Shown piece after piece: positions 6,581 through 7,725 of a stretch of DNA of 7,725 nt. The translations under genes were made by a program, and so were the position numbers. Below the pieces are notes generated by a model. The model did not search any database, was not told the DNA's origin, and saw nothing but the letters and a program-made list of their open reading frames with translations. Positions within the stretch are counted from its first letter, which is position 1, and each line of letters starts with the position of its first letter. Location of the stretch: positions 1 to 7,725 of the forward strand of contig CANQLQ010000090.1 of assembly GCA_947624755.1 (NCBI GenBank), written 5' to 3'. This DNA comes from an uncultured Clostridia bacterium. GTDB lineage: Bacteria > Bacillota > Clostridia > Oscillospirales > Acutalibacteraceae.

Positions 6581-7168
6581 ATGATAAAAATTAAACAAGC
6601 GATTTTGGTTGAAGGAAAATATGACGCTATAAAGCTTTCAAATTTTGTTGACGCTCTTATTCTGACGACCGAGGGATTCGGAATCTTCAAAAATAAAGAA
6701 AAGCAGAATTTTCTCAGAAGAATTGCCAAAGAAAAAGGTTTGATAGTCCTTACCGACAGCGACAGCGCAGGCTTTATGATTCGTAATTTTATTTCTTCTT
6801 GTGTGCCTGATAAAAGCGTAATTAATGTTTATATTCCCGACATTTACGGCAAGGAAAAGCGTAAGACTCATCATTCTGCGGAAGGGAAGCTCGGAGTTGA
6901 AGGCGTGAGCGAAGAGGTTATTATTAATGCTTTTGAAAAAGCAGGAGTAGCTTCAATCAAAACGACTAAATCCAAAAGGGAAATAACAAATATTGACCTT
7001 TTTGAGTACGGACTTTCGGGACGGCCGAACAGCGCAATGAAAAGAAAACTGCTTTTTAAAAAGCTCGGTTTACCTGAAAGACTTTCAGCGTCAGCGCTTG
7101 TTAAAGTGCTTAATGCTTTTGTGACATATGAAGAATTTGAAAATATAATTAAAGATCTTGATTTATAA
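6581..7168 (+). CDS. rnmV: Ribonuclease M5 (Toprim domain, DUF4093 C-terminus)
   Basis: RNase M5 cuts double-stranded precursor 5S rRNA to give the mature ends in low-GC Gram-positive bacteria, working with ribosomal protein L18. The 195-residue protein opens with the Toprim strand and catalytic glutamate AILVEGKYD (E11, G12). The second Toprim motif VLTDSDSAG follows with D59 and D61, then IRNFI. The family-specific LGVEGVS (104-110) corresponds to IGVEHAS of the Bacillus enzyme. The C-terminal half has the DUF4093 layout, including the segment L-S-G-R-P near residues 145-149. Length matches known RNase M5 (about 185-190). All metal-binding positions I can place are present, so it should be active. 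In Bacillus the gene neighbours ksgA; here it lies between holA and ispF. The start is fixed by the absence of in-frame alternatives. Its Shine-Dalgarno lies on the far side of a hairpin. The family call is firm. Confidence 0.92.
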   Translation: MIKIKQAILVEGKYDAIKLSNFVDALILTTEGFGIFKNKEKQNFLRRIAKEKGLIVLTDSDSAGFMIRNFISSCVPDKSVINVYIPDIYGKEKRKTHHSAEGKLGVEGVSEEVIINAFEKAGVASIKTTKSKREITNIDLFEYGLSGRPNSAMKRKLLFKKLGLPERLSASALVKVLNAFVTYEEFENIIKDLDL

Positions 7169-7182
7169 GGAAGGTTTTTAAA

Positions 7183-7650
7183 ATGAGAGTAGGGCATGGA
7201 TACGATGTACATAGGCTTGTCGAAAACAGAAAGCTGATTATCGGCGGCGTTGAAATTCCGTATGAAAAGGGGCTTCTCGGTCACAGTGACGCGGATGTCT
7301 TGCTTCATGCCGTTTCCGATGCGCTGTTGGGTGCGGCCGCACTTGGAGATATAGGTCTGCTTTTTCCGGATAATGACCCCGATTTTGAAGGCGCCGACAG
7401 TCTTGTACTTCTTAAAAAGGTGTGTAATTATGTCAGAGATAACGGCTTTGAAATTGTTAATATAGACGCAACCGTTCTCGCACAAAAGCCAAAGCTTCGA
7501 CCGTATATTGACAAAATGAGGGAAAGAATATCCGAGGCTTGTTCGCTTAGTGTTTCGTCGGTTAGCGTTAAGGCAACAACAGAAGAAGGACTCGGCTTTA
7601 CCGGAAAAGGCGAGGGTATTGCCGCCCATGCCGTATGTTTTATTAATTAG
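7183..7650 (+). CDS. ispF: 2-C-methyl-D-erythritol 2,4-cyclodiphosphate synthase
   Basis: IspF converts CDP-ME 2-phosphate into 2-C-methyl-D-erythritol 2,4-cyclodiphosphate and CMP, the fifth step of the non-mevalonate (MEP) isoprenoid pathway, as a cytoplasmic homotrimer. The 155-residue length is standard. The zinc ligands D8, H10 and H42 are present in GHGYDVHR (4-11) and the segment GHSDADVLLH (33-42). The signature ALGDIGLLFPD follows. The C-terminal block KATTEEGLGFTGKGEGIA contains T132, T133 and E135 at the positions that bind the diphosphate and metal in E. coli IspF. AAGGAAGG at 7167-7174 lies 8 nt before the ATG, and the gene begins 14 nt after rnmV, so co-transcription is likely. 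No ispD fusion or neighbour is visible. The TAG stop codon abuts a possible repeat or insertion-sequence end. Confidence 0.98.
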   Translation: MRVGHGYDVHRLVENRKLIIGGVEIPYEKGLLGHSDADVLLHAVSDALLGAAALGDIGLLFPDNDPDFEGADSLVLLKKVCNYVRDNGFEIVNIDATVLAQKPKLRPYIDKMRERISEACSLSVSSVSVKATTEEGLGFTGKGEGIAAHAVCFIN

Positions 7651-7725
7651 GGAAGCACTGATTAATACAAGCTGCCCTACTTGACGGTAAATTATTCCGT
7701 CATTTTGCCCAAAAATTCTCGTTAA
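7650..7725. repeat. Possible end of an insertion sequence or dispersed repeat
   Basis: Directly at the ispF stop codon begins GGGAAGCACTGATTAAT, which resembles the terminal inverted repeats of IS5/IS1182-like elements (GGGAA-N-CTCTGATTAA type ends, from general knowledge of such elements). The following sequence contains a short inverted repeat around TGACGG/CCGTCA and carries no gene signal up to the window edge. No opposite end is in the window, so the size and identity of any element are unknown. It could equally be an ordinary 3' untranslated region. Confidence 0.3.
7682..7706 (+). terminator. Weak hairpin after ispF, possible terminator
   Basis: TGACGG at 7682-7687 pairs perfectly with CCGTCA at 7697-7702 around a 9-nt AT-rich loop and is followed by TTTT. 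The stem is short and the U-run brief, so termination would be weak. The stem may instead be internal structure of the repeat-like sequence that surrounds it. Confidence 0.2.

Noticed and set aside
6871..7629. 252-codon open frame on the minus strand across rnmV and ispF
   Set aside because: It is entirely opposite two well-identified genes, shows no recognisable domain, and has the composition of a reverse-strand shadow.

Overview
The window is a tightly packed, single-strand housekeeping segment that looks like a low-to-moderate GC Clostridia (Bacillota) chromosome, plausibly of the Ruminococcaceae/Oscillospiraceae type. This placement is inferred from the clostridial style of the proteins: an AlaRS with a four-cysteine insert, and RNase M5, which is mainly a Bacillota enzyme. 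Strong AAGGAG-type ribosome binding sites and the comEC-holA adjacency known from Firmicutes point the same way. No sequence search was possible, so the taxonomic call is tentative.

Seven genes are all on the + strand. They are alaS (5' end cut off by the window), a HIT-family nucleotide hydrolase, a purine-type phosphoribosyltransferase, comEC, holA (DNA polymerase III delta), rnmV (RNase M5) and ispF (MEP isoprenoid pathway). Gaps are 56, 14, 53, -28, 36 and 14 nt, and no convincing intrinsic terminator separates them, so one long transcript or a few overlapping ones is likely. Functionally the set is a mix: tRNA charging, nucleotide metabolism, DNA uptake, the replisome clamp loader, 5S rRNA maturation and isoprenoid synthesis. 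The order suggests shared expression rather than one pathway. No stretch over 300 bases lacks a gene. There are no tRNA or rRNA genes, no CRISPR array and no complete mobile element.

The most interesting structure is in two of the short gaps. Upstream of both comEC and rnmV, a Shine-Dalgarno-like purine run lies about 27 nt from the only available ATG, too far for normal initiation. In both cases a perfect or near-perfect 7-bp hairpin fills the gap, beginning right at the end of the purine run and ending exactly 10 nt before the ATG. Folding would bring the ribosome binding site to normal distance. The two hairpins have different sequences but the same geometry.

Other points of note are a C-terminal ComEC domain that keeps the metallo-beta-lactamase entry motif but lacks the metal-binding His/Asp motif; a TTG-initiated holA overlapping comEC; RNase M5 away from its usual ksgA neighbour; and a 75-nt tail after ispF that resembles the end of an insertion sequence or a dispersed repeat.
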